Part shown: positions 8,803 to 19,436 of the stretch, piece by piece
Layout of the letters: the number at the start of each line of letters is the position of its first letter
Position numbering within the stretch: position 1 is the stretch's first letter
Assembly: GCF_002198735.1 (NCBI RefSeq)
Contig: NZ_MWLO01000143.1
Location: 10,317-74,316, forward strand
Source of the DNA: Ideonella sp. A 288
Lineage (GTDB): Bacteria > Pseudomonadota > Gammaproteobacteria > Burkholderiales > Burkholderiaceae_C
Length of the DNA stretch: 64,000 nucleotides
Reading direction: 5' to 3'
Program-made: the position numbers and the translations under genes
The notes under the pieces: generated by a model
Seen by the model: only the letters and a program-made list of their open reading frames with translations
What the model was told of the DNA's origin: nothing
The model's database searches: none

Positions 8803-10083
8803 TCATGCCGCGACAAACTCATTCCACTTCTGGACCATGTAGGTGTTCTCGTCCATCAGCGCGTTCCAGCAGGCGATGCCGCCCATGCGCTGTTCGTACG
8901 AACCCCCGTCACGCACGCCGCCGGCCTTGTGCAGCAGGTCGCCGTTGGGGCTCTTGATGTCCTTCTCGGCGGCCTTGCCTTCCATCCAGTAGGCCCACTC
9001 GTAGGGCTCCATCTTGGCCTTGGCGGTCTCGAGCACGGCGCTGTAGTAGCCCTGGCGGTTGAGGTAGGCGCCGGCCCAGCCGTCGAGGAACCAGTTGATG
9101 AATTCGTAGGCGCCATCGAGCTTGCGGCCGCTCAACGTGGCCGGCAGGCCGAAGCCGGCGGCCCAGGCGCGGTAGCCCTCCTTCAGCGGCTGGAAGGTGC
9201 AGGCGATGCCCTTGGAGCGCACCGCGGTGACGGCCGGCGACCACATCGACTGGATCACCACCTCGCCCGAGGCCATCAGGTTGACGCTCTCGTTGAAGTC
9301 CTTCCACAGGCTGCGGAACTGACCGGCCTTCTTGGCCTCGATCAGCGTCTTGATGGTGAGGTCGATCTCCTTCTTGGTCATGTTCCCCTTGTCGGGGTAC
9401 TTGTACAGGCCCATGGCCTCGACCACCATCGCCGCGTCCATGATGCCGATGGACGGGATGTTGAGGATCGCCGTCTTGCCCTTGAACTCGGGGTTGAGCA
9501 GTTCCTTCCAGCTCTCGATCGGGCGCTTGATCAGGTCGGGGCGGATGCCCAGCGTGTCGGCGTTGTAGACCGTGGGGATCAGGCTCATGAACTGCGTCGG
9601 CGACTTGGCGAAGACCTTGCTCTTCTCGCCCTCGAGGAAGATCACCTTCTTCGGCGCGGTGCCCTGGTCGCCCACCGCCTTGCCGCCGACCAGGCCGGTG
9701 GTGAACAGCGGGGTGATCTTGTCGGCGTTCTTGATCTTCTTGACGTCGATGCCCTTCAGGTTGCCGGTGGGCACGATCTTCTTCAGCGAGAAGTACTCGG
9801 TGTCGATCAGGTCGAAGCTGTTGGGCGAGGTGACGGCGCGCTTGGTCACCTCGTCGGTGTTGACCGCCACGTACTGGATCGTGATGCCGGTGTCGGCCTT
9901 GAACTTCTCGGCGATGGCCTTGTCCTGGTTCACCGCGGTGCCCAGGTAGCGCAGGGTGATCTTCTCCTGCGCATGCACGGCCGGGAACAGGCCGGTGGCC
10001 AGGATGCCGGCCGTGCCCTTGAGCAGGGTGCGGCGCTGGCCGTCGGCGGCAAGAAGTGCCTTGGGGTCCTTGGGGTCGGTCAT
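8803..10083 (-). CDS. ABC transporter periplasmic binding protein, PotD-like
   Basis: A 426-residue extracytoplasmic binding protein of the polyamine/opine class. The N-terminus has a Tat-like leader ([13 protein letters not shown] near 17-29) ending at V-H-A-Q. The mature part begins with the typical I-T-L-R-Y-L-G strand and contains the S-F-D-L-I-D-T and Q-S-M-W-S-P stretches expected in this cluster. It sits 80 bp downstream of the ATPase gene and upstream of both permeases. No acidic polyamine-binding signature could be confirmed, so the ligand stays open. The neighbouring racemase-fold gene suggests an amino-acid-like or ureide-like compound. Confidence 0.9.
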   Translation of the reverse strand: MTDPKDPKALLAADGQRRTLLKGTAGILATGLFPAVHAQEKITLRYLGTAVNQDKAIAEKFKADTGITIQYVAVNTDEVTKRAVTSPNSFDLIDTEYFSLKKIVPTGNLKGIDVKKIKNADKITPLFTTGLVGGKAVGDQGTAPKKVIFLEGEKSKVFAKSPTQFMSLIPTVYNADTLGIRPDLIKRPIESWKELLNPEFKGKTAILNIPSIGIMDAAMVVEAMGLYKYPDKGNMTKKEIDLTIKTLIEAKKAGQFRSLWKDFNESVNLMASGEVVIQSMWSPAVTAVRSKGIACTFQPLKEGYRAWAAGFGLPATLSGRKLDGAYEFINWFLDGWAGAYLNRQGYYSAVLETAKAKMEPYEWAYWMEGKAAEKDIKSPNGDLLHKAGGVRDGGSYEQRMGGIACWNALMDENTYMVQKWNEFVAA

Positions 10084-10163
10084 GGGTGCTCTCTCCTTGG
10101 TGTGATGGGCGGGGACAGGACGGGGGCAGCGCCAGGGCGAAGCGGCGGGCGCGGGTGGTTCGT

Positions 10164-11156
<993 letters not shown>

Positions 11157-11235
11157 GCGTTGCCCTGCATGGGCGACGGCATTTGCAATCGATGTGCCAG
11201 CCGCCCAGGCCCCGCCATGCACTGCACTGGGGCGG

Positions 11236-11247
11236 ATTGCATACAAA
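11236..11247. promoter_or_regulatory. Candidate GntR operator in the importer/proA divergent promoter
   Basis: The stretch ATTGCATACAAA contains TTGCATACAA, a near-palindrome with 8 of 10 symmetric positions that resembles the TTGTATACAA-type sites bound by several GntR/FadR-class regulators. Related GCAAT pieces lie nearby (near 11165 and 11265). It is 80 bp upstream of the importer ATPase start, so autoregulation by the GntR at 6130-6906 is plausible. Inference only. Confidence 0.3.
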
Positions 11248-11327
11248 GCGGCCGCCAAGCCGCATGCAATCGGTGCGCGACGCCCGGCCTGCGCACCGCC
11301 GCGCGGCCGATCTGGGAAAATCGGGCC

Positions 11328-12608
11328 ATGAACCCGACCGACATCCCTGCGTACATGGCCCATGTGGGCGTGGCCGCCCGCGCCGCGTCCACCGCCATGG
11401 CCGCCGCCGGCACCGCGGCCAAGAACGCCGCACTGCGCGGCCTGGCGCAGCGCCTGCGCGCCGCCTCGGCCGACCTGCAGGGCGCCAACGCCCGCGACCT
11501 GGACGCCGCGCGCGCCGCCGGCCTGGCCGAGCCGATGGTCGACCGCCTGAAGCTCGGGCCGGCCGTCATCGACACCGTGGCCGAAGGCTGCGAGCAGATC
11601 GCCGCGATGCCCGACCCCATCGGCGAGATCACCGGCGTCAAGCGCCGCCCGTCGGGCATCAGCGTGGGCCAGATGCGGGTGCCGCTGGGCGTGTTCGGCA
11701 TGATCTACGAGAGCCGCCCCAACGTGACGATCGAGGCCGCCTCGCTGGCCATCAAGAGCGGCAACGCCGCCGTGCTGCGCGGCGGCTCGGAGGCCCTGCA
11801 CAGCAACCTGGCGCTGTGGCGCCTGGTGCAGGCCGCGCTGGTCGACGCCGGCCTGCCAGCCGACGCGGTGCAGCTGGTCGAGACCACCGACCGCGCCGCC
11901 GTCGGCCGCCTGATCACCATGCCCGAGTACGTGGACGTGATCATCCCGCGCGGCGGCAAGGGCCTGATCGAGCGCATCAGCGCCGAGGCCCGGGTGCCGG
12001 TGATCAAGCACCTCGACGGCAACTGCCACGTCTACGTCGACGCCGAGGTCGACCTCGATCTGGCCGTGCGCGTCACCGACAACGCCAAGACGCAGAAGTA
12101 CAGCCCCTGCAACGCCGCCGAATCGCTGCTGGTGCATGCGGCGCAGGCAGCCGCCTTCCTGCCACGCATCGGTGCGGTGTTCGCGGCCAAGGGTGTGGAA
12201 ATGCGCTGTGACGCCGCCGCCCGCGCCGCCCTGGCCGCCGTGCCCAACGCCCGCCTGGCCGACGCCACCGAGGCCGACTGGGCCGAGGAGTACCTGGCGC
12301 CGATCATCAGCATCAAGGTGGTGGCCGGCGTGGACGAAGCCATCGCGCACATCAACCGCCATGGCTCGCACCACACCGACGCGATCCTCACCACCAATCA
12401 CCCGAACGCGATGCGCTTCCTGCGCGAGGTCGATTCGGCCAGCGTGATGGTCAACGCCAGCACCCGCTTCGCCGACGGCTTCGAGTACGGCCTGGGCGCC
12501 GAGATCGGCATCTCCACCGACAAGTTCCACGCCCGCGGGCCGGTGGGGCTGGAGGGCCTGACGTCGATGAAGTGGGTGGTGCTGGGCCAGGGCGAGGTGC
12601 GCGGGTGA
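11328..12608 (+). CDS. proA: Gamma-glutamyl phosphate reductase
   Basis: The second enzyme of proline synthesis, reducing gamma-glutamyl phosphate with NADPH to glutamate-5-semialdehyde in the cytosol. The 426-residue length is normal. Diagnostic stretches are [15 protein letters not shown] (about 118-132), the I-P-R-G-G-K-G-L-I motif, and the catalytic cysteine in [13 protein letters not shown] near residue 265. The C-terminal [10 protein letters not shown] signature is intact. The ATG at 11328 is the first that starts the family N-terminus. Its stop overlaps the GTG start of queC by 4 bases (GTGA), so proA, queC and the LemA gene form one coupled operon. Confidence 0.97.
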   Translation: MNPTDIPAYMAHVGVAARAASTAMAAAGTAAKNAALRGLAQRLRAASADLQGANARDLDAARAAGLAEPMVDRLKLGPAVIDTVAEGCEQIAAMPDPIGEITGVKRRPSGISVGQMRVPLGVFGMIYESRPNVTIEAASLAIKSGNAAVLRGGSEALHSNLALWRLVQAALVDAGLPADAVQLVETTDRAAVGRLITMPEYVDVIIPRGGKGLIERISAEARVPVIKHLDGNCHVYVDAEVDLDLAVRVTDNAKTQKYSPCNAAESLLVHAAQAAAFLPRIGAVFAAKGVEMRCDAAARAALAAVPNARLADATEADWAEEYLAPIISIKVVAGVDEAIAHINRHGSHHTDAILTTNHPNAMRFLREVDSASVMVNASTRFADGFEYGLGAEIGISTDKFHARGPVGLEGLTSMKWVVLGQGEVRG

Positions 12609-13336
12609 CGCCACTCGCGACGGCCGCCACCGACCCGCGCACCGCCCTCGTCCTGTTCAGCGGCGGCCAGGATTCCACCGCCTGCCTGGCCTGGGCCCTG
12701 CAACGCTTCGCGCGGGTCGAGACGGTCGGCTTCGACTACGGCCAGCGCCACCGCATCGAGCTCGACTGCCGGCCGGTGGTGCGGGCCGCACTGGCCACTG
12801 CCTTTCCGAATTGGGCCTCGCGGCTGGGCGATGACCACCTGCTCGACCTGGCGCTGCTGGGCCAGCTCAGCGACACCGCGCTGACGCGCGAGCGGGCCAT
12901 CGAGATGCAGGCGGGCGGCCTGCCCAACACCTTCGTGCCCGGGCGCAACCTGCTGTTCCTCAACGTGGCCGCAGTGCTGGCCACGCGGCGCGGCGCCAGC
13001 GTGCTGGTGGGCGGCATGTGCGAAACCGACTACTCCGGCTACCCCGACTGCCGCGACAACACGCTCAAGGCGATGCAGGTGGCGCTGTCGCTGGGCCTGG
13101 ACGCGCCCATGACCATCGAAACCCCCCTGATGTGGCTGACCAAGGCGCAGACCTGGGCCCTGACGCATGCGCTGGGCGGCGAGCCGCTGTCCGCGCTGAT
13201 CGCCGAGCACACCCACACCTGTTACCTGGGCGATCGCGGCCAACGCCACGCCTGGGGCCACGGCTGCGGCGAGTGCCCGGCCTGCCGACTGCGCGCCGAG
13301 GGCCACGCCGCCTGGGTGGCGGGGCGCCTTTCATGA
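12605..13336 (+). CDS. queC: 7-cyano-7-deazaguanine synthase
   Basis: QueC converts 7-carboxy-7-deazaguanine to preQ0 using ATP and ammonia, a step in queuosine modification of tRNA. The 243-residue protein has the PP-loop L-F-S-G-G-Q-D-S-T (about 17-25) and the C-terminal zinc site C-x(n)-C-G-E-C-P-A-C with the first cysteine in H-T-C-Y-L-G. The F-V-P-G-R-N motif near residue 109 is typical. I used the GTG at 12605, which overlaps the proA stop; an ATG at 12572 would put 11 extra residues inside proA. The next gene overlaps its stop by 4 bases. Confidence 0.95.
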   Translation: MTPLATAATDPRTALVLFSGGQDSTACLAWALQRFARVETVGFDYGQRHRIELDCRPVVRAALATAFPNWASRLGDDHLLDLALLGQLSDTALTRERAIEMQAGGLPNTFVPGRNLLFLNVAAVLATRRGASVLVGGMCETDYSGYPDCRDNTLKAMQVALSLGLDAPMTIETPLMWLTKAQTWALTHALGGEPLSALIAEHTHTCYLGDRGQRHAWGHGCGECPACRLRAEGHAAWVAGRLS

Positions 13337-13878
13337 CCCATCTACCCTGGGGTTGGCTGGCCGCCGCGGCGGTGCTCGGCTTCTGGATGCTCGGCGCGTA
13401 CAACCGCATCACCGCGTTGCGCGGCGCCATCGGCACGGCCTGGCAACAACTCGATGCGCTGATCCAGGCGCGCCAGCAGGCGCTGGGCGCGCTGCTCGAC
13501 GCCGTGGAGCCCACGCTGGCCACCGAGCGCCCGGCGCTGGATGCGATGGTGGCCGCGCAGGTGCAGGTGGCCACCGCCGCCGAGGTGCTGCGCCGCCGCC
13601 CCGCCGCCGAAGAGCCGCCCGCCGTGCTGGCCAAGGCCGAGGCGGCCATCGGCGCGGCGCAGTCGCGGCTGCTGGCGCTGGTGGACCAGCATGCGCACCT
13701 GAAGGCCAACGAGACGGTGGCCACGCAGTTGCGCACGCTGGCCGACCTGGCACCGCGCGACCGTTTCGCGCGGCAGACCTTCAACGAGGCGGCGTCGGCC
13801 TACAACCTGGCGCTCGACCAGTTTCCGACGCGGCTGCTGGTGCGCGTGTTCGGCTTCCAGCGCGGCGGCACGCTGTAG
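13333..13878 (+). CDS. LemA family protein
   Basis: A 181-residue LemA-family protein with one N-terminal membrane helix (about 5-20) followed by Y-N-R-I and a long helical bundle rich in alanine. The N-E-A-A-S-A-Y-N stretch near the C-terminus (about 155-162) matches the conserved F-N-x-x-V-x-x-Y-N motif of the family. LemA proteins sit at the inner membrane with the helical domain exposed and have no settled biochemical role. The ATG overlaps the queC stop (ATGA), so it is coupled to the proA-queC operon, an arrangement with no evident functional link. Confidence 0.82.
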   Translation: MTHLPWGWLAAAAVLGFWMLGAYNRITALRGAIGTAWQQLDALIQARQQALGALLDAVEPTLATERPALDAMVAAQVQVATAAEVLRRRPAAEEPPAVLAKAEAAIGAAQSRLLALVDQHAHLKANETVATQLRTLADLAPRDRFARQTFNEAASAYNLALDQFPTRLLVRVFGFQRGGTL

Positions 13879-13885
13879 TCGAGCG

Positions 13886-14323
13886 TTATCCGCGCTCGCC
13901 CATGATCGACGCGGTGGCCACCAGCTCGTCGAACAGCGACATCGAGATCTTGCCCGACACCGAGTGCGGATCGAGCACCGCGGTGGCCGAGTACTTCAGC
14001 AGCAAGGCCGGGTTCAATCGCCCCATGTTCACCTGGCCCATCGACCAGCCGGCGAAGCGGCGCTCGCCGATCTCCTCGTAGCTGAGCAGCACCACGTCGG
14101 TGTGCCGCTTGTCGGCGGCGATGCGGTTGTACAGGTGGCTCACCGCCGCACGGCCGCCCTCGAGCGCCTGGATGAACACGCCGCCCGAAAAGCACAGCAG
14201 GCCGGTGATGCCGACGGCCGGGTTGTTCTGCTTGCTCTGCCGCAGGATCGCGACCAGTTCGTCCTGGCCGACGTCGGCGGCGGCACGGCTGGCGTACATC
14301 AATCGGACCAACATCATGTTCAT
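13886..14323 (-). CDS. BLUF domain blue-light photoreceptor
   Basis: A 145-residue protein consisting of one BLUF domain, which binds FAD and senses blue light through a tyrosine-glutamine hydrogen-bond switch. The expected residues are visible: the tyrosine in R-L-M-Y-A-S-R (residue 10), the asparagine in N-P-A-V-G-I-T-G (about 34), the glutamine in F-I-Q-A-L-E-G (about 52) and a tryptophan/methionine pair in G-W-S-M-G near 93-97. There is no fused output domain, so it must signal through a partner protein. It lies 11 bp downstream of folE on the same strand and is probably cotranscribed with it. Confidence 0.93.
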   Translation of the reverse strand: MNMMLVRLMYASRAAADVGQDELVAILRQSKQNNPAVGITGLLCFSGGVFIQALEGGRAAVSHLYNRIAADKRHTDVVLLSYEEIGERRFAGWSMGQVNMGRLNPALLLKYSATAVLDPHSVSGKISMSLFDELVATASIMGERG

Positions 14324-14334
14324 GGCTCCAGCGG

Positions 14335-15051
14335 TCAGGGGTGGGTCTTCTTGGACAGCAGCGACAGGAACTCGCGCCGCAGGTTGGGGTCTTTCAGGAA
14401 GGCCCCGCGCATCACGCTGTTGGTCATCGCGGTGTCGTCGTCCTTCACGCCGCGCCAGTGCATGCAGAAGTGGTCGGCTTCCATCACGATGGCCAGGCCG
14501 TCGGGCTTGACGCGCTCCTGCAGCGCGTCGGCCAGCATCACCACCGCCTCTTCCTGGATCTGCGGGCGCGTCATCACCCAGTCGCACACGCGGGCGTACT
14601 TGCTCAAACCGATCAGGTTGGAATGCTCGTTGGGCAGGATGCCGATCCACACCCGGCCCAGGATGGGGCACAGGTGGTGCGAGCAGGCGCTGCGCACGGT
14701 GATCGGGCCGACGATCATCAGCTCGTTCAGGCGCGAGAAGTTGGGGAACTCGGTGACCGAGGGCATCGGCACGTAGCGGCCGCGGAACACCTCTTCGATG
14801 AACATCTTGGCCACGCGCTTGGCCGTCTCGTGGGTGTTGTGGTCGCTCACCGTGTCGATGACCAGCGACTCGAGCACGCCCTGCATCTTGGCGGCCACCT
14901 CGGCACGCAGCTCCTCGAGTTCGCCCTCGCGGATGTGCTCGGCGATGTTGTCGTTGGCGTGGTAGCGGCAATCGGCGCCGACCAGGCGGTAGCGGATGCG
15001 TTCGGACGCTGGCAGGGCAGCCAGTTCGTCTTCGCTGCGGAAGATGGACAT
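14335..15051 (-). CDS. folE: GTP cyclohydrolase I
   Basis: FolE converts GTP to 7,8-dihydroneopterin triphosphate, the first step of folate and pterin synthesis. At 238 residues it carries an N-terminal extension of about 45 residues before the catalytic core. The zinc site C-S-H-H-L-C (about 125-130) and a second cysteine in A-R-V-C-D-W are present, as is the E-A-D-H-F-C-M motif near 190. The D-T-V-S-D-H-N-T-H-E-T segment precedes the usual R-V-A-K-M helix. The ATG gives M-S-I-F-R-S; longer frames to 15576 run antisense into rsmB. A BLUF gene follows after 11 bp. Confidence 0.92.
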   Translation of the reverse strand: MSIFRSEDELAALPASERIRYRLVGADCRYHANDNIAEHIREGELEELRAEVAAKMQGVLESLVIDTVSDHNTHETAKRVAKMFIEEVFRGRYVPMPSVTEFPNFSRLNELMIVGPITVRSACSHHLCPILGRVWIGILPNEHSNLIGLSKYARVCDWVMTRPQIQEEAVVMLADALQERVKPDGLAIVMEADHFCMHWRGVKDDDTAMTNSVMRGAFLKDPNLRREFLSLLSKKTHP

Positions 15052-15226
15052 GGGGTTCGTGCCCGGCCGACTGGAGCCCGCCGGGGTGGTTGAGCGGCAA
15101 CCGGCCCATTGTGCAGCGGGGCCCCGGCCCGTGCCTGCCTCGTGCCCATGCACTGGCGCGGCATGGGGTCGGCATGGGGCCGGCAGGTGGCCGCAGCAGC
15201 GCCAACCCACCGGATAGACTGCCCCG

Positions 15227-16546
15227 ATGACCCTGCCATCGCCACCGCTGGCGCGCCTGCTCGACCAGACCGCCGACGCGGTGGCCGCGGTGCACGCCGG
15301 CCGATCGCTGACCGAGTTGCTGGCCCGCTGCCCGCCCGATCTGCGTGCCGGCACGCAGGCGCTGGCCTTCCACGTGCTGCGCTGGTGGGGCGGCGCACAG
15401 GCGGTGCGCGCGCTGGTGGCGCCCAAGCCGCCGCCGCCGCGGGTGGACGCGCTGCTGGTCAGCGCCCTGGCGCTGGCCTGGCCCGGCAGCGACCCGCCGT
15501 ATGCCGAGCACACCCTTGTCGACCAGGCCGTGGCGGCGGCGCGCCACCGCACGCCGGCGGCGGCCAACTTCATCAACGCGGTGCTGCGGCGCTTCCTGCG
15601 CGAGCGCGACGCGCTGGTGGCCGCCGCCAGCCGCCAGCCCGAGGCCGCCTACCAGCACCCGGCCTGGTGGATCGAGCGCGTGCGCCGCGACTGGCCCACG
15701 CAGTGGACGGCCCTGCTGCAGGCGGCCAACCAGCACCCGCCGATGGTCTTGCGCGTCAACGCCCGCCGCGGCACGGCCGATGCCTACGTGCAGCGCCTGG
15801 CCGCGGCCGGTCGCCCGGCGCGGGTGGTCGGCGCACACGCGGTGTGGCTGGAGCGGCCCTGCCCGGTGACCGAACTGCCGGGCTTCGCCGAGGGCGACGT
15901 CTCGGTGCAGGACCTGGCCGCCCAGCGCGCCGCACCGCTGCTGCTGGGCGACGGCCTGCCGCCCGGCGCCCATGTGCTGGACGCCTGCGCCGCGCCCGGC
16001 GGCAAGACCGCCCACCTGCTGGAACTGGCCGAGCTCGACCTGCTGGCGCTGGACAGCGACGGCCAGCGCCTGGTGCGGGTGCAGGACACGCTGACCCGCC
16101 TGCACCTGCAGGCCCGTTTGCAGGCGGCCGACGCCAGCCAACCGTCGCGCTGGTGGGACGGCCGGCCCTTCGACGCCATCCTGCTGGACGCGCCCTGCTC
16201 GGCCTCGGGCATCGTGCGCCGCCACCCCGACGTGCGCTGGCTGCGCCGGCCCGACGACATCGCCGCGCTGGCCCGCCAGCAGGCCGCGCTGCTCGATGCG
16301 CTGTGGCCGCTGCTGGCCCCCGGCGGGCGGCTGGTGTACGCCACCTGCTCGATCTTCCGCGCCGAGGGCCAGGACCAGATCGACGCTTTTTTGCAACGCC
16401 ATGCCGCCGACAAGCCCCGGCTCGACCCCACGTCGCCGGGTCACCTGCCGGGCCTGCCGGACAATCCACCAGCCGCCTCCCAAGCGCCCCAGGCCACCGG
16501 GGACGGCTTCTTCTACGCCCTGCTCCGCAAGCCCGAGCACCTGTAA
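15227..16546 (+). CDS. rsmB: 16S rRNA (cytosine(967)-C(5))-methyltransferase
   Basis: RsmB (Sun/Fmu) methylates C967 of 16S rRNA using S-adenosylmethionine. The 439-residue protein has the N-terminal NusB-like RNA-binding domain (about 1-140) and a C-terminal Rossmann methyltransferase domain. Motif I is D-A-C-A-A-P-G-G-K-T (about 249-258). The two catalytic cysteines are in L-L-D-A-P-C-S-A-S-G (near 322) and Y-A-T-C-S-I-F (near 373). It is the first gene of the classical Burkholderiales operon rsmB - DUF4390 - ntrY-like - ntrX-like, and the next gene begins 22 bp downstream. Confidence 0.95.
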   Translation: MTLPSPPLARLLDQTADAVAAVHAGRSLTELLARCPPDLRAGTQALAFHVLRWWGGAQAVRALVAPKPPPPRVDALLVSALALAWPGSDPPYAEHTLVDQAVAAARHRTPAAANFINAVLRRFLRERDALVAAASRQPEAAYQHPAWWIERVRRDWPTQWTALLQAANQHPPMVLRVNARRGTADAYVQRLAAAGRPARVVGAHAVWLERPCPVTELPGFAEGDVSVQDLAAQRAAPLLLGDGLPPGAHVLDACAAPGGKTAHLLELAELDLLALDSDGQRLVRVQDTLTRLHLQARLQAADASQPSRWWDGRPFDAILLDAPCSASGIVRRHPDVRWLRRPDDIAALARQQAALLDALWPLLAPGGRLVYATCSIFRAEGQDQIDAFLQRHAADKPRLDPTSPGHLPGLPDNPPAASQAPQATGDGFFYALLRKPEHL

Positions 16547-16568
16547 AAACCGAGTCCGACGTGTCCCG

Positions 16569-17153
16569 ATGCGCCGTTCCCTCCCGCACCTGTCGCTGCT
16601 GTTGCTGCGCGCCGCTGCCCGATGCCTGTCGGTGCTGGTGCTGCTCGGCGCTGCCTTCGGCGCGCGCGCGCAGGGCGTCGAGCTCACCAGCCTGCACGCG
16701 CAGCGGCTGGACGGCGCGCTGACGCTCGAGTACCACGCCCGCCTCACGCTCACGCCGGCCATCGAAGACGCCCTGCAGCGCGGCGTGCCGCTGTACTTCG
16801 TCGCCCAGGCCGCCGTCTACCGCAACCGCTGGTACTGGCGCGACGAGCGCCTGGCCCGCGTCACCCGCAACTGGCGGCTGTCGTACCAGCCGCTCACCTC
16901 GAGCTGGCGCGTCAGCCTGGGTGGGCTGTCGCAGAACTTCGGCGCACTGCCAGAGGCCATGGCCCAGCTCACCCGTGTCAGCGGCTGGCGCCTGGTCGAG
17001 GCCGACCGGCTGGAGCCCGGCGAGCGCTACTACGTCGAGTTCAGCTTCCAGATCGACCGCAACCAGCTGCCCCAGCCGATGCAGATCGACATCGGCTCCG
17101 ACTGGAAGCTCGGCATCGAACGCACGCTGCGACTGTCCGACCTGGCTCCATGA
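16569..17153 (+). CDS. DUF4390 exported protein
   Basis: A 194-residue protein of the DUF4390 family, a short conserved protein of unknown function regularly found between rsmB and ntrY in betaproteobacteria. The N-terminal 35 residues form a signal peptide ending A-R-A-Q. The mature part is beta-rich with the typical Y-R-N-R-W-Y-W-R-D motif near residue 80 and F-Q-I-D-R-N-Q-L-P-Q-P near the C-terminus. Its stop overlaps the start of the kinase gene by 4 bases (ATGA). Location and coupling suggest a periplasmic accessory role for the NtrY-like sensor, but that is inference. Confidence 0.88.
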   Translation: MRRSLPHLSLLLLRAAARCLSVLVLLGAAFGARAQGVELTSLHAQRLDGALTLEYHARLTLTPAIEDALQRGVPLYFVAQAAVYRNRWYWRDERLARVTRNWRLSYQPLTSSWRVSLGGLSQNFGALPEAMAQLTRVSGWRLVEADRLEPGERYYVEFSFQIDRNQLPQPMQIDIGSDWKLGIERTLRLSDLAP

Positions 17154-19429
17154 CCAAGTCCACGCGCTGGGCGCTGCTGGTGGCGATGGTGGCCGTGGTG
17201 GGCACCTCGCTGGTGCTGGTGTACCTGCTGTCGCTCAGCACCGCCGGCCAGCTGCTCGAGCGGCACTTCGTCTGGCTGTACTGGGTGAACGTGGCGGTGG
17301 CCGCGATGCTGCTGCTGACCATCGGCCTGGCCGCGCTGCGGCTGGTGGTGCGCTGGCGGCGCGGCAAGTTCGGCAGCCGGCTGCTGGCGAAGCTCGCAGG
17401 CATCTTCGCGTTGGTGGGCGTGATCCCGGGCGTGCTGATCTACACCGTGAGCTACCAGTTCGTGGCCCGCAGCATCGACACCTGGTTCGACCAGCAGGTG
17501 GCCGGCGCGCTGGACGCCGGCCTGGCCCTGGGCCGCGGCACGCTCGATGCGATGGCCGCCGACCTGTCGGCCAAGGCCCGCGGCTCGGCCGACCGGCTGG
17601 CCGAGCAACGCACCGTCGTCGGCCCGCTGGCGCTCGAGCGCGTGCGCGAGCAACTGGCCGTGCGCGACGTGGTGCTGGTCGGCCCCTCGGGCCAGATCCT
17701 GGCGATGGCCGGCGGCAGTGCGTCGGCCATGGTGCCCGAGCGGCCGTCGCCCGCGCTGTTGCGCCAGGCCCGCGCCGGGCGCAGCGCCAGCCAGCTCGAA
17801 GGCTTCGACGACGAGGCCAAGCCCGGCGCCAAGCCGCACGCGCTGGTGCGCGCGCTGGCGCTGATCCCCAACAACGACATCAGCCTGGCCTCGGCCGAAG
17901 ACCGCTTCCTGATGGTGGTGCAGCCGGTGCCCGCACCGGTGGTGGCCAATGCGCTGGCCGTGCAGGGCGCCTACCGCGAGTACCAGCAGCGGGCCATCGC
18001 CCGCGACGGCCTGCGCCGCATGTACATCGGCACGCTGACACTGGCCGGCGTGCTGGCCATCTTCGGCGCGGTGCTGCTGGCGGTGATGCTGGGCAACCAG
18101 ATCGTGCGCCCGATGATCCTGCTGGCCGACGGCGTGCGCCAGGTGGCCGCCGGCGACCTCACCGCGCGGCCGGTGTTCGCGTCGCGCGACGAACTGGGCG
18201 GCCTCACCCGGTCGTTCGCCGACATGACCGAGCAGTTGTCGGACGCGCGCGAACAGGTGCAGCGCGGCGTGGCCCAGCTCGAAGGCGCGCGCACCCGGCT
18301 GCAGACCATCCTGGACAGCCTGACCGCCGGCGTCATCGTGTTCGACCGCCATGGCAGCATCGACACCGTGAACCCCGGCGCCACCCGCATCCTGCGCCAG
18401 CCGCTGTCGGCCTACCGCGGCCGCAAGCTCGATGAGGTGCCCGGCATGGCCGAGTTCGCCCAGCGTATCTGGCAGCGCAGCGAGCTGCACCGCACCAGCC
18501 CCGAGGCCGGCGAGCGCGACCACTGGCAGGATGCCTTCGAGCTGCCGCTGGGCGGCCAGGCCAGCGTCAACCTGCTGCTGCGCGGCGCGCAACTGCCCGG
18601 CGATGCGCGGCTGCTGGTGTTCGACGACATCACCGAGGTGGTGTCGGCCCAGCGCTCGGTGGCCTGGGCCGAGGTGGCGCGCCGCCTGGCCCACGAGATC
18701 AAGAACCCGCTCACGCCCATCCAGCTGTCGGCCGAGCGCATGGAGCACAAGCTCGAGGCCAAGCTGGAAGGCACCGACCAGGCCATGCTCAAGCGCTCGG
18801 TGGCCACCATCGTGGCCCAGGTGCAGGCGATGAAGCAGCTGGTGGACGAGTTCCGCGACTACGCCCGCCTGCCCGCCGCCCGGCTGGAGCCGCTGGACCT
18901 GAACACCCTGGTGCAGGACGTGATGGCGCTGTACGCCGCCGCCCACGAGCAGGGCCGCATCGAACTGCGGCTGCAGGCCGCCCTGCCGGCCATCGAGGGC
19001 GACGCCAGCCAGTTGCGCCAGGTGGTGCACAACCTGGTGCAGAACGGGCTGGACGCGGTGGCCGACCGGCCCGACGGCCTGGTGCGCGTGGCCACCGAAT
19101 CGGCGCGCAGCGAGACCGGCGAGCTGCGCGCCGTGCGCCTGAAGGTCAGCGACAATGGCCCGGGGTTCAGCGACAAGGTGCTCAAGCGCGCCTTCGAGCC
19201 CTACATCACCACCAAGACCAAAGGCACGGGACTGGGGCTCGCAGTGGTCAAGAAAATCGCCGAAGAACATGGCGCCCGCGTGCGCATCGCGAACCTGCAA
19301 GCCGACGCAGCGACCGAGTCCCCGGTGACCGGTGCGCAGGTTTCGTTATCATTTTCGCGTTTCGCCGCGGCCGCGCCTTCCGGCCCCGCGCCTGGACCCC
19401 AGGGCGAGCCCGCCGCGCAGCGGACCTGA
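17150..19429 (+). CDS. ntrY: NtrY-like membrane sensor histidine kinase
   Basis: A 759-residue two-component sensor. There are two N-terminal membrane helices (about 7-28 and 44-66), a third near 85-105, a periplasmic region, another helix near 300-325, then HAMP (about 325-378), PAS (about 395-500) and the kinase core. The phosphoacceptor is in the H-box R-L-A-H-E-I-K-N-P-L-T-P near 513-524. The N-box is H-N-L-V-Q-N-G-L-D-A, G1 is D-N-G-P-G-F and G2 is G-T-G-L-G-L-A-V-V-K-K. Autophosphorylation and transfer to the NtrX-like protein encoded 7 bp downstream are expected. The family controls nitrogen or redox-related genes in other proteobacteria; the signal here is unknown. Confidence 0.93.
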   Translation: MTKSTRWALLVAMVAVVGTSLVLVYLLSLSTAGQLLERHFVWLYWVNVAVAAMLLLTIGLAALRLVVRWRRGKFGSRLLAKLAGIFALVGVIPGVLIYTVSYQFVARSIDTWFDQQVAGALDAGLALGRGTLDAMAADLSAKARGSADRLAEQRTVVGPLALERVREQLAVRDVVLVGPSGQILAMAGGSASAMVPERPSPALLRQARAGRSASQLEGFDDEAKPGAKPHALVRALALIPNNDISLASAEDRFLMVVQPVPAPVVANALAVQGAYREYQQRAIARDGLRRMYIGTLTLAGVLAIFGAVLLAVMLGNQIVRPMILLADGVRQVAAGDLTARPVFASRDELGGLTRSFADMTEQLSDAREQVQRGVAQLEGARTRLQTILDSLTAGVIVFDRHGSIDTVNPGATRILRQPLSAYRGRKLDEVPGMAEFAQRIWQRSELHRTSPEAGERDHWQDAFELPLGGQASVNLLLRGAQLPGDARLLVFDDITEVVSAQRSVAWAEVARRLAHEIKNPLTPIQLSAERMEHKLEAKLEGTDQAMLKRSVATIVAQVQAMKQLVDEFRDYARLPAARLEPLDLNTLVQDVMALYAAAHEQGRIELRLQAALPAIEGDASQLRQVVHNLVQNGLDAVADRPDGLVRVATESARSETGELRAVRLKVSDNGPGFSDKVLKRAFEPYITTKTKGTGLGLAVVKKIAEEHGARVRIANLQADAATESPVTGAQVSLSFSRFAAAAPSGPAPGPQGEPAAQRT

Positions 19430-19436
19430 GAGACGC

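Noticed and set aside
11157-11327. preQ1 or other riboswitch near queC and proA
   Set aside because: No recognisable aptamer fold was found. queC overlaps proA and has no leader of its own.
12572-12608. ATG start for queC at 12572
   Set aside because: It would add 11 residues encoded inside proA with no family match. The GTG overlapping the proA stop is the better start.
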